From Phoronis ovalis (lineage: Eukaryota > Phoronida > Phoronidae), in assembly GCA_028565635.1 (NCBI GenBank), contig JAOXYB010023870.1, forward strand, positions 1-16,402: 16,402 bases of DNA. The letters run 5' to 3'. Every line of letters begins with the position of its first letter. The first letter of the stretch is position 1. This document shows, piece after piece, positions 12,201 through 16,402 of this stretch. Made by a program: the position numbers and the translations under genes. Under the pieces are notes generated by a model. It was not told where the DNA came from. It did not search any database and saw only the letters and a program-made list of their open reading frames with translations.

Positions 12201-15200
12201 GTAAAACATTCTCATAAATATTGTCACAGTGGTAACAAGCTATTTGCATGCACTAGGTGGGGTACGTACACAAGACCAATTGATCGTACAATTTTGTTCT
12301 TTAAGAGTGATAAATTCCTGAACTCTCTGTGCACAATTTATCCATAACATGCAAAGGACGGTTGAATCTCAGGATTTGTACTTTTACACCACCAAGAACA
12401 TGAAATAGCTTATTAAATGAGAATTTTACCATGTTGTCCCTTAAGGTGATAAATGTTTTTCGACAAAACTTATTCGCCCTTCATAATTAATTCAAGTTAA
12501 ATTTTAGAGAGTTATATGAAAGATGGATATTAAATAAAAGCGTACATTTTAGAAAATAGTTTTTATATATTAGAACAAAGATTGGGTTAAAAAATTAATT
12601 TTTTGTTGAAATGTAAAATTCACATCAAAAAGAACTAATTAAATAATAAACTTTGCACAAATAATCTTTACAAATAGCATTTTTAAGTGAAAAGGGATAT
12701 TCAAACAAAAGTAGCTAAAATTTAATTTATAAAAATATAAAGTGTGAACAAGTGCCAAACAATATTTACTACCTTAAAGAGAAGTAGGTACCAGAGTAAT
12801 TATTGAAAATTACCTACTTGACTACATATCAATGTGTCTACAATTGCAAATCAGCAGGTGCTCAAGTGTATGAAGGCCAAAACAGGTATAGTATAAATGT
12901 AGCTAAGTATTACATAGCTGTAATAACAATCTAAAGTCATTGAAAAGTACAGTAAATGTGAATGTATAACCAAAAAAATAGCAGATGTTACCTCTTTTAT
13001 CATCCGAGTGTGGAACATTACTTAGCAAACCAAATGCTTGTTCTAGGGCTCCAATATATTTAGTTGATCCAGTAGGATTCAATGTGTCTAAATACTCTTT
13101 CAAATATTTAAGATTCTGTGGCGTAGCTTGAGCTAGTTGGCTTCTAAAACAGCCATCAGTATTTTTATTTCCAGGAGGTGTATGGGCTCTATGGTTGAAA
13201 GTAACAATGCCAACCTACAGAAAAACATGCAGATTTCTTGGACGTAAAAGAGAGCTATATATGTCTAAACCCTTGCATGCATGCATAGCTGTGCAGGAAC
13301 AAATTTCAAATTTACAGAACATGCAGAACATTACAAGAGAGTTCTATAGGTATCAAACAGTTTGATATTCTTTGATGGGATACAATTTGTACAAGCAGTT
13401 ATACTTTTCGTATTATTGATTGAGCTCTATATGTAGACATCACACCGTTTCATATCTAGGGTAGCATACTATGTTGTACACATTATTATACATAGGCATG
13501 CAATCAGTGAACCATTGATATTATTGTATGATGTACTGAATGGATGCCAATGCGAGACAGTAAGCTTTAATTTTCAAAATATCTTTCTGTCATTACAGTC
13601 TGTAACTTACAAGTACCAGTACTGCTAAATACTGTAAAACATTCAACTCACCCTGTCTTGAGGATTCATAGTTCCTAGTACAGTCTTCGCAGCATCTCTA
13701 GCAATATCAATCAGCCGCTGCCCCCTATGAAATCTCTGCATAGAACCAGATTGATCAATTACTATAACAACATCTTTTGGCACAGGAGTCGCTGCTTCAA
13801 CATACCACGGTCTAAAAAACAATTGTTTTCATTAAAACAAAATTAAAAAACAGTATATTGTTATAAATCAAACAATAATTAGGTTGCTTTCTTTAAAATA
13901 ATGATACTTCTGCTAGCATTTCATGTTGTGGCCACTGGGGACTGCAATGTCTTACAAACATATTCATCACAGCTACTAAACTTGTTGGCAGGATAGTTAA
14001 AAAATACTCCTTCTTCAGTTCCAAAGTACTGCCACTTCAGGCTAGGATTATTCTGAATATTATTCTTCATTATCTGTAGGACTTCATCATTCACATACGT
14101 TGGGTTAAGAGTCGTCGTTGTAGTCTCCACAATACACAATTCTGCTTTACTTACCTATAAGGTTTATTAATAATAGTGGATTTACAGTGTTATTGTGAAT
14201 TTCTGTATTGAAGAATTTAAAATTCAGCAACAAGTTTTTTCCGTATTCTGCAGCAAAATAGGAAAATGTGTGAAGTTGCACACAAATAATTTTTTTAAAA
14301 GTTACGGACTATAAATTTTATCAAAAACACTTAATATACATTTAACAATAAACATTTAATAACAGATCAAACTCAACGCAGCACCACAGCTATTTACTGA
14401 AGTAACTCAAGAAGGCACTACAAGCACTTCAGACAAGTGTTTTTGACGGAACTGATGCATCCGAAAATGCTTGTAGCATTATCTTAAAATTGCTCCCGTA
14501 AACAGCCATAAAAAACAAGCAATTCTAGTTCAATCTGTAGGATTCCGCAGCAATATTATAAAGCTTATTTTATAAAGTAGTACTTAATGCACACCAATGT
14601 TAGTTTATGAGAATTTGCATGTTTATTATTAATACGTCTATAGGTACACAAATAAGTGAAAAGGAATTTTGCAATATTGTAACATGAACAATTTTCAACA
14701 AAATCAGATTTGGTTCTTTCAATTACTCACGTTTGTTTTAAATTTTGGGTCATCCTCCAAATGATTAGGTTGTAGTTTACAACACAGTTTATCCTCGAGC
14801 TGCCTTGTAAAGTTGTTATAATGCTGTTGTATGATGTTCCGTATGTTTTCAGCAGCTTGGATGTTGTCCAGGAATTTTATACTAACTGTTTGGGACAGCT
14901 AAAAAAAAAACAGTGCTATACTAAGACAAGTTTGACTTACTTTTACTGTCAATCCACAAAATGGTTCTTTGTCTGATAAAAAGTCACATGAGCAAAGAAT
15001 TTTAAAAAGTCACTTAGTGATTTTCTATTTCTTATTTGGTACATCAAAACTAAAGTATTTTAAAGAAATCTTCAATAATTTGAGATATACGCCTCAACTT
15101 TTTATATTCTTACATGCCCAAAAAAATGCTTTTAATACCATTTTTTTACACTTTATGCAATACAATTTTGGGGAAATGTTTTACTTTTTATCACAATACC

Positions 15201-15600
15201 AGACATTATGTCAACATCAAGTATGGAACCAATCAATATTATCACCACAGTCAACTGCTCGGTATTTCAGCCATTTTCAGAGAAGATCCAGAATTCGAAA
15301 TCATATCAGTTTTTGTATTCATATATAAATTTTATATGATTAATACAGTTCTGCAAATTTCAAACTGCAGCAGAACATTAAGACTTTTTGTATGCATTTG
15401 CTGAAGGCACCAGTCACAAATCCAAAAATCCACACAATACAGTATTTTATGAATGATTGCTCTGGAAACATACGGGGTCATGACTAGTGGCTCCACCAAG
15501 TGATGTAAATATAGTCCATTGCCAAACACGTAATTACCTCAGTTATTAAGCTTTTTCCATCCAGGGATTCCATAGAATACAGAGTCTCATCATACTTGTT
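95..15600 (-). CDS. CACHD1: CACHD1-like VWA and Cache domain protein, 19 internal exons, both ends outside the window
   Basis: This is the only gene seen. Its 19 exons join as 15600-15538, 14898-14731, 14154-13956, 13811-13652, 13214-12992, 11356-11216, 10876-10788, 9772-9643, 9437-9164, 8861-8750, 6825-6660, 6464-6328, 5869-5695, 4929-4819, 4256-4134, 3219-3114, 2932-2837, 1271-1140 and 201-95, about 904 codons. Domain order is VWA_N, VWA, then a tandem of Cache regions, then a Cys-rich stretch, as in CACHD1 and alpha-2/delta proteins. The closest resemblance is to CACHD1: GIVGVDISMSEILSDVTYF in the first Cache and GAGYVVTLCHTI and GVMGIDFTLGSIY in the second. Family knowledge: these are extracellular, membrane-attached proteins; vertebrate CACHD1 modulates voltage-gated calcium channels and has been linked to Wnt receptor complexes. 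The signal peptide, start, transmembrane segment and stop lie outside the window. Two frame breaks (exon 13; exon 3/4 junction) leave open whether this copy is intact. An alpha-2/delta assignment is less likely given the Cache motifs. Confidence 0.93.
202..1139 (-). other. Intron between exons 18 and 19
   Basis: 938 bases of AT-rich sequence with GT-AG ends. I see no further exon, RNA gene or clear repeat. A 79-codon plus-strand open frame at 362-598 has no recognisable content. Confidence 0.8.
1140..1271 (-). CDS. CACHD1: CACHD1-like exon 18 (post-Cache, PGTN motif)
   Basis: A 132-base exon, phase 0 at both ends, 44 residues. ILKAVPGTNLFMGIYNKGSE matches the CACHD1 segment YRLARIPGTN.F.GIVN. 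The acceptor TTTTAG is directly followed by GTAAGG, so the exon starts with a donor-like sequence. It closes with Cys residues (NDCYHCE) that begin the Cys-rich stretch. Confidence 0.93.
1532..1633. repeat. 37-bp direct repeat followed by an inverted copy
   Basis: Positions 1532-1568 and 1570-1606 are near-identical 37-base copies (core ACATTTCAGTTTATTATAAA). Positions 1607-1631 are the same core inverted, with a 3-base insertion (GAAAGTTTATAATAATGAAC). The second copy and the inverted copy can form a hairpin of about 22 pairs with a six-base loop. Confidence 0.9.
1737..2088 (-). mobile_element. Degenerate CCGGGGG-type small element with internal 32-bp tandem repeats
   Basis: On the minus strand it begins CCAGGGAGTATACTGTC (2088 downward), a worn form of the CCGGGGGGTACT head seen at 15922. 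Flanking octamers GATATTAC (2089-2096) and TATATTAC (1729-1736) match at 7 of 8, as for a target duplication. The left end GCTTGGCCTCA resembles, weakly, the tail CCTGGGGGTCA of the element at 7671-8084. Inside are two near-identical 32-base units (1795-1826, 1827-1858), a diverged third, and more dispersed units of the type GGGGTATRTTTTT. Confidence 0.55.
2837..2932 (-). CDS. CACHD1: CACHD1-like exon 17 (post-Cache)
   Basis: A 96-base exon, phase 0 at both ends, 32 residues. AAELILKSILIREACVDYET and EQYYWK correspond to CACHD1's ..DIL.H...V...C.......Q.FYK segment after the second Cache. Acceptor TTTGTAG, donor GTGTGT. Confidence 0.9.
3114..3219 (-). CDS. CACHD1: CACHD1-like exon 16 (second Cache end)
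   Basis: A 106-base exon, phase 2 in and phase 0 out. RCFIVDSSGYIIIHPDFV matches the family pattern RCFI.D..GY...HP..V, the closing Cache strand. The donor GTTTGT is weak but is the one that keeps phase. Confidence 0.94.
3220..4133 (-). other. Intron between exons 15 and 16
   Basis: 914 bases with GT-AG ends. A small hairpin is possible at 3686-3711 (GGAGGA...TCCTCC). No exon or clear repeat is seen. Confidence 0.75.
4134..4256 (-). CDS. CACHD1: CACHD1-like exon 15 (second Cache)
   Basis: A 123-base exon, phase 2 at both ends. AGVMGIDFTLGSIYTKM matches the CACHD1 segment .AVMGIDFTL...Y. and NPVCSSSEF matches its PVC motif. Acceptor TTTTTAG, donor GTAATT. Confidence 0.95.
4257..4818 (-). other. 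Intron between exons 14 and 15
   Basis: 562 bases with GT-AG ends. It holds the compound microsatellite at 4619-4717; the rest is AT-rich with nothing recognised. Confidence 0.8.
4619..4717. repeat. Compound microsatellite: (AC/CATA)n then (CCCT)n
   Basis: A run of CA and CATA units at 4622-4680, a short AT stretch, and a CCCT tetranucleotide tract at about 4690-4717. On the minus (transcribed) strand the last becomes an AGGG tract. Confidence 0.95.
4819..4929 (-). CDS. CACHD1: CACHD1-like exon 14 (second Cache)
   Basis: A 111-base exon, phase 2 at both ends, coding residues 681-716. Its first codon completes the Trp of RPWY; LTAPYNDAWGAGYVVTLCHT matches the CACHD1 pattern L..PY.D.GGAGYVVT.SHTI almost residue for residue. 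Acceptor TTCCAG, donor GTAACA. Confidence 0.96.
4930..5694 (-). other. Intron between exons 13 and 14
   Basis: 765 bases with GT-AG ends. It holds the fold-back element at 5229-5475; nothing else is recognised. Confidence 0.8.
5229..5475. mobile_element. Fold-back (MITE-like) element with arms of about 60 bases
   Basis: The left arm (5229-5292) and right arm (5418-5475) are inverted copies. A 17-base core is perfect (GTTTTTCAAATTTTAAT at 5276-5292; its complement at 5418-5434), and CCATTTTGGG (5255-5264) pairs with CCCAAAATGG (5443-5452). Outer parts are diverged but alignable, starting AATTC on both sides. No protein is coded; no clear target duplication seen. It is most simply an old nonautonomous element. 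Confidence 0.7.
5695..5869 (-). pseudogene. CACHD1: CACHD1-like exon 13 (second Cache start) carrying a one-base frameshift as read
   Basis: A 175-base exon with intact acceptor (TTTCTAG) and donor (GTAAGA). The first half reads HVRSAVEISRVVESVWLDDS in phase 0; the second half reads CYMGRYFGTIEGVLRLYP then IYDHTLRPW in another frame, which joins exon 14 in phase 2. The switch lies at about 5791-5800. Read straight, the first frame stops at TAG (5762-5764 on the minus strand). One missing base explains both the shift and the phase mismatch. Typed as a broken exon only because of this; an assembly error is at least as likely. Confidence 0.85.
5957..6183 (-). mobile_element. CCGGGGG-type small element (left limit uncertain)
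   Basis: On the minus strand it starts CCGGGGGCGCAGTCAATATG (6183 downward), sharing TCAATAT-AAAGTG and a following GGGTACCC/GGGGATG stretch with the head of the element at 7671. Internally it has repeats of the type GGGGTGTATTTTTT on the plus strand (about 6008-6130). The left end is a guess based on a weak flank match (AAAGAT at 5951-5956 and 6186-6191). Confidence 0.5.
5989..6002. repeat. Perfect 14-bp CpG-rich palindrome
   Basis: GTAACGCGCGTTAC is its own complement and is followed by a further GCGC. It is the most CpG-dense spot in an AT-rich window and lies within or beside the small element ending at 6183. Confidence 0.9.
6328..6464 (-). CDS. CACHD1: CACHD1-like exon 12 (inter-Cache linker)
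   Basis: A 137-base exon, phase 1 in and phase 0 out, coding residues 577-621. SCVKFSPFAFLEPYSYLDG and the following RYEQYFKG match the linker before the second Cache, where CACHD1 has an S-PTIMLS / ..YL.. type segment. Donor GTAAGT, acceptor TTTCAG. Confidence 0.9.
6660..6825 (-). CDS. CACHD1: CACHD1-like exon 11 (first Cache end)
   Basis: A 166-base exon, phase 0 in and phase 1 out, coding residues 521-575. IWGTNFSVCVVLATV continues the YYW.P segment of exon 10 as the family's WK-GTNFS-C-V strand. The rest is a linker ending PTPCKFFKRYATN. Confidence 0.93.
7230..7460 (+). mobile_element. Possible non-LTR retrotransposon 3' end
   Basis: An A/T-rich stretch with a CAGGGACCAGTATATTCG segment and TTTATTTATTGTAATTTATT runs, ending in AATAAAATCAATCAATAC, the kind of short tandem tail left by some LINE 3' ends in marine invertebrates. 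No coding remnant is visible. This is a weak call. Confidence 0.3.
7663..8092 (+). mobile_element. CCGGGGG-type nonautonomous element with inverted ends and 8-bp target duplication
   Basis: The element proper is 7671-8084 (414 bases). It starts CC, twelve G, then TCAC; it ends GTGTGACCCCCAGG, giving inverted ends sharing GGGGGTCAC. It is flanked by ATCAGCAA (7663-7670) and ATCAGCGA (8085-8092), an 8-base duplication with one mismatch. An 8-bp duplication is typical of hAT-like transposons, but the ends are not recognisably hAT. Inside are dispersed units of CCGGGTCAAGGGGT followed by T runs (near 7749, 7788, 7994). No protein is coded, so it would need a transposase in trans. Confidence 0.75.
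8750..8861 (-). CDS. CACHD1: CACHD1-like exon 10 (first Cache)
   Basis: A 112-base exon joined through a split Asp codon, phase 2 in and phase 0 out. LTEGVETKSLLSHYYWHP is the family segment (EGV....S.YYW.P) leading to the Cache strand coded by exon 11. Acceptor TTTCAG, donor GTAAGT. Confidence 0.94.
8862..9163 (-). other. Intron between exons 9 and 10
   Basis: 302 bases of AT-rich intron with GT-AG ends and nothing else recognised. Confidence 0.85.
9164..9437 (-). CDS. CACHD1: CACHD1-like exon 9 (first Cache core)
   Basis: The largest exon, 274 bases, phase 1 in and phase 2 out, coding residues 393-482. GIVGVDISMSEILSDVTYF followed by FMIDGQGRTMMHPLLPRP is the strongest match to CACHD1 in the window; the DVTYF step distinguishes it from alpha-2/delta proteins. 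Flanked by ATTATAG and GTAAGT. Confidence 0.97.
9643..9772 (-). CDS. CACHD1: CACHD1-like exon 8 (VWA to Cache linker, first Cache start)
   Basis: A 130-base exon, phase 0 in and phase 1 out, coding residues 349-391. LRVEMGSYYNFF resembles the VWA-to-Cache linker of CACHD1 (M..FY), and AIISIPYFDAFGLG opens the first Cache strand. Confidence 0.92.
9773..10787 (-). other. Intron between exons 7 and 8
   Basis: 1015 bases with GT-AG ends, holding a probable repeat fragment at about 9950-10115. No exon seen in the rest. Confidence 0.8.
9950..10115. repeat. Probable interspersed repeat fragment with GGTCAA motifs
   Basis: A less AT-rich island with TATATCTCAACGGTTGCTAC and then TTGACCTTGAGGTCAATAGG followed by AAAGGTCAAG. 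Such GGTCAAGGTCA-rich sequence recurs in interspersed repeats I recall from molluscan genomes; only one copy is visible here, so repetitiveness is inferred. Confidence 0.4.
10788..10876 (-). CDS. CACHD1: CACHD1-like exon 7 (VWA end)
   Basis: An 89-base exon coding about 30 residues, phase 1 in and phase 0 out. PVSKLLADMANQTGYDPSC corresponds to the last VWA helix (family pattern: L..MA..N.G), with a sequon NQT. Confidence 0.92.
10877..11215 (-). other. Intron between exons 6 and 7
   Basis: 339 bases of intron with GT-AG ends and nothing else recognised. Confidence 0.85.
11216..11356 (-). CDS. CACHD1: CACHD1-like exon 6 (VWA, MIDAS Asp)
   Basis: A 141-base exon in phase 1 at both ends. QVILFLSDGFPD is the canonical VWA strand carrying the last MIDAS residue (Asp280), and SVIILTYGIGLGA is the following core strand. 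Acceptor GTTTTAG and donor GTATGA are good. Confidence 0.95.
11357..12991 (-). other. Intron between exons 5 and 6
   Basis: 1635 bases with GT-AG ends; it holds a GAT trinucleotide tract at 11935-11954. Protein motifs join directly across it, so no coding exon is missing. The rest is very AT-rich and unrecognised. Confidence 0.8.
11935..11954. repeat. (GAT)n microsatellite
   Basis: About six to seven tandem GAT units in an intron. Confidence 0.9.
12992..13214 (-). CDS. CACHD1: CACHD1-like exon 5 (VWA middle, MIDAS Thr)
   Basis: A 223-base exon coding about 74 residues (198-271), from the acceptor TCTGTAG to the donor GTAACA. VGIVTFNHRA is a VWA core strand, and GSTKYIGALEQAF supplies the MIDAS threonine (Thr248). 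It ends in phase 1, with the split codon completed as Asp by exon 6. Confidence 0.93.
13215..13651 (-). other. Intron between exons 4 and 5
   Basis: 437 bases of intron with GT-AG ends; nothing else recognised. Confidence 0.85.
13652..13811 (-). CDS. CACHD1: CACHD1-like exon 4 (VWA beta-1 with MIDAS motif)
   Basis: A 160-base exon running from TTTTTTAG to GTGAGT. It codes PWYVEAATPVPKDVVIVID and then QSGSM, the conserved RPWY-type strand entering the VWA fold and the MIDAS DxSxS motif (Asp163, Ser165, Ser167 of the visible protein). The reading frame is fixed by this motif and needs two bases from the previous exon, which exon 3 as read does not supply. It ends in phase 0 and joins exon 5 cleanly. 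Confidence 0.93.
13956..14154 (-). CDS. CACHD1: CACHD1-like exon 3 (VWA_N domain)
   Basis: A 199-base exon starting in phase 0 and coding about 66 residues (78-143). LKWQYFGTEEGVFF followed by NYPANKFSSCDEY is the typical VWA_N signature of alpha-2/delta and CACHD1 proteins. The acceptor is TTATAG directly followed by GTAAGT, so the exon begins with a donor-like sequence; this start is required by phase. The end is placed at the good donor GTAAGA, leaving phase 1, but exon 4 needs phase 2. A different donor (GTTTGT four bases earlier) gives phase 0 and also fails. The exon itself is secure; its 3' edge is not. Confidence 0.85.
14155..14730 (-). other. Intron between exons 2 and 3
   Basis: 576 bases with GT-AG ends. 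It includes a 9-base inverted pair CTACAAGCA (14418-14426) / TGCTTGTAG (14468-14476), which may be chance. No exon seen. Confidence 0.8.
14731..14898 (-). CDS. CACHD1: CACHD1-like exon 2 (N-terminal helical region and start of VWA_N)
   Basis: A 168-base exon, phase 0 at both ends, coding 56 residues (about 22-77 of the visible protein). It starts after TTTTTTAG and ends at the strong donor GTGAGT. The sequence is helix-rich and charged (NIQAAENIRNIIQQHYNNFT) with an N-glycosylation sequon NFT and a Cys-Cys pair near the middle, as expected of the extracellular region leading into VWA_N. Confidence 0.85.
14899..15537 (-). other. Intron between exons 1 and 2
   Basis: 639 bases with GT-AG ends. 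Plus-strand open frames here (14969-15328 and 15114-15404) look like chance in AT-rich DNA. Confidence 0.75.
15538..15600 (-). CDS. CACHD1: CACHD1-like exon 1 of window (N-terminal region)
   Basis: This 63-base exon is flanked by TTTTTAG and GTAATT on the minus strand and is open in phase 0 for 21 codons, beginning NKYDETLYSMESLDGKS. It matches the helical region before VWA_N in this family in style only; assignment rests mainly on clean splice sites and in-phase joining to the next exon. At least one upstream exon with the signal peptide must exist beyond 16402. Confidence 0.75.
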
Positions 15601-15921
15601 CTAAAAACCAAAATCAAAAACATGAAAACTATAATAGCAGCAATATAATAATATTTAACAAGTCCATCACCCTATAGGTTATGACAAGCTGCTTTAAATG
15701 TCAATTTTGAGGTTACGTGTGATGTCGTTTGATTTGTTTTGTAAGTAATTATTGAAAACGAAAAAAGTTGAAAACATGTAGTGTGTAGCATTTATCTACA
15801 GATGGCATTGCATGAATTATGACATGGTTAAGCAAAGATATTATTGCATTATGGTATTTAGTATTTTCAATAGTTTGATACTATTGCAAAACATTATGAC
15901 ATCCACAAATACTATTCTAAT

Positions 15922-16280
15922 CCGGGGGGTACTTGACACAAAAGTTGGTAGAGGTGTGCGGCCCAGGGTAAAAAACCCTGACCCTGTGGTAAATAAAAAT
16001 CACCAAAAATATACCGTCATAAATGAAAAAACATGAAAAATATACCCTGTCGTAAATAATTAACTCTCCCGAAATAGATACCCTGTGGTAAATAAATATG
16101 GAAAAATTTATGAACCTTAATTTTTAATATCTGTCGTAAATGCATTTTTCAAGAATTACACCGTGGTAAACGAATATTTTTTGAAAATATACCATGTGGT
16201 AAATGTCCAACAAGAAAAGTATACCCTGTGGTAAATAAAGCTTTGAGAAGTGTTAAAAACATATATACCCTGTGGTAAAT
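15922..16280 (+). mobile_element. CCGGGGG-type element with nine interspersed TACCCTGTGGTAAAT units
   Basis: The head is CCGGGGGGTACTTGACAC with GGTGTGCGGCC downstream, matching the element cut at 79. From 15980 a core of about 15 bases, TACCCTGTGGTAAAT or a variant, recurs at about 15980, 16012, 16043, 16079, 16127, 16157, 16190, 16222 and 16266. Steps are 30-48 bases and the sequence between cores is unlike from unit to unit. No tail or target duplication is found, so the right end may be lost or beyond the window. Confidence 0.75.
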
Positions 16281-16338
16281 TCTGGAGCTGAAAAGGGGAG
16301 CCTATTGGGAGACACATCTATCTAAACTACTAAATCTC

Positions 16339-16402
16339 CAGTGTCCGTCTGTCACTCTTTCCACCAAATATCTTCAAAACTATTATATGTAGAACCTTGA
16401 TC
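16339..16402. repeat. Possible interspersed repeat fragment at the window edge
   Basis: GTGTCCGTCTGTCACTC followed by AAATATCTTCAAAACTATTA resembles a GTCCGTCTGTC...ATCTC.AAAACTA repeat style I recall from marine invertebrate genomes. Only one partial copy is visible. Confidence 0.3.

Larger units (their letters stand above)
15601..16402. other. Upstream intron of the CACHD1-like gene (partial)
   Basis: 802 bases upstream of the first visible exon, starting with a clear acceptor. It contains the tandem-repeat element from 15922 and a possible repeat fragment at the window edge. I find no signal-peptide exon or promoter in it. Confidence 0.7.

Noticed and set aside
13956-14154. Alternative exon 3 end running on to PVATT and a stop near 13921
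   Set aside because: It would end the protein before the VWA domain, while the VWA exons that follow are well conserved and splice in order.
14418-14476. 9-bp inverted pair CTACAAGCA / TGCTTGTAG as a hairpin element
   Set aside because: It does not extend beyond nine bases, and pairs of this length arise by chance in a window of this size.
14969-15328. Plus-strand open frame of 119 codons
   Set aside because: It starts and ends within an intron, is rich in Phe/Tyr/His/Lys as expected from AT-rich DNA, shows no family motif, and overlaps another plus-strand frame equally lacking motifs.
95-15600. Alpha-2/delta calcium channel subunit rather than CACHD1
   Set aside because: DVTYF in the first Cache, GAGYVVTLCHTI in the second and the CECPC cluster fit CACHD1; the complete MIDAS alone would fit either.
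15980-16280. CRISPR-like array of repeats and unlike spacers
   Set aside because: The cores are short and degenerate, spacing is irregular (30-48), and the array sits in a transposon-like element in an animal intron with no cas gene.

Overview
This window looks like AT-rich, intron-rich genomic DNA from an invertebrate animal. Genus cannot be assigned from sequence alone. Interspersed-repeat styles (CCGGGGG-headed small elements, a GGTCAA-type repeat, a GTCCGTCTGTC repeat) remind me of those in molluscs, cnidarians and other marine invertebrates, but that is recollection, not a search result. I see one protein-coding gene, on the minus strand, running from 15600 down to 95 and continuing past both window edges. 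No RNA gene, no second coding gene and no bacterial-type feature is supported.

The gene is a homologue of CACHD1 (VWFA and cache domain-containing protein 1), a relative of the alpha-2/delta subunits of voltage-gated calcium channels. I assembled 19 internal exons (about 904 codons) by GT-AG splice sites, phase continuity and conserved motifs. In transcript order: the N-terminal helical and VWA_N region (15600-13956), the VWA domain with a complete MIDAS (13811-10788), the first Cache region (9772-6660), the linker and second Cache region (6464-3114), and a Cys-rich juxtamembrane region (2932-95). The signal peptide and start codon lie beyond 16402; the transmembrane segment, tail and stop lie left of position 1.

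Two places break the reading frame. Exon 13 (5695-5869) lacks one base near 5791-5800, creating a premature stop at 5762-5764. The exon 3/exon 4 junction (13956 to 13811) is out of phase by one base and lacks a few residues expected there. All other 16 phase-checkable junctions agree, so these are either assembly errors, an unseen microexon, or early decay of a paralogue.

The introns hold the accessory content: a family of small elements with CCGGGGG ends and copy-specific internal tandem repeats (1-79, 1737-2088, about 5957-6183, 7671-8084, 15922 to about 16280), the best of which (7671-8084) has inverted ends and an 8-bp target duplication; a 247-bp fold-back element (5229-5475); a direct-plus-inverted repeat cluster (1532-1633); microsatellites at 4619-4717 and 11935-11954; and less certain repeat fragments.
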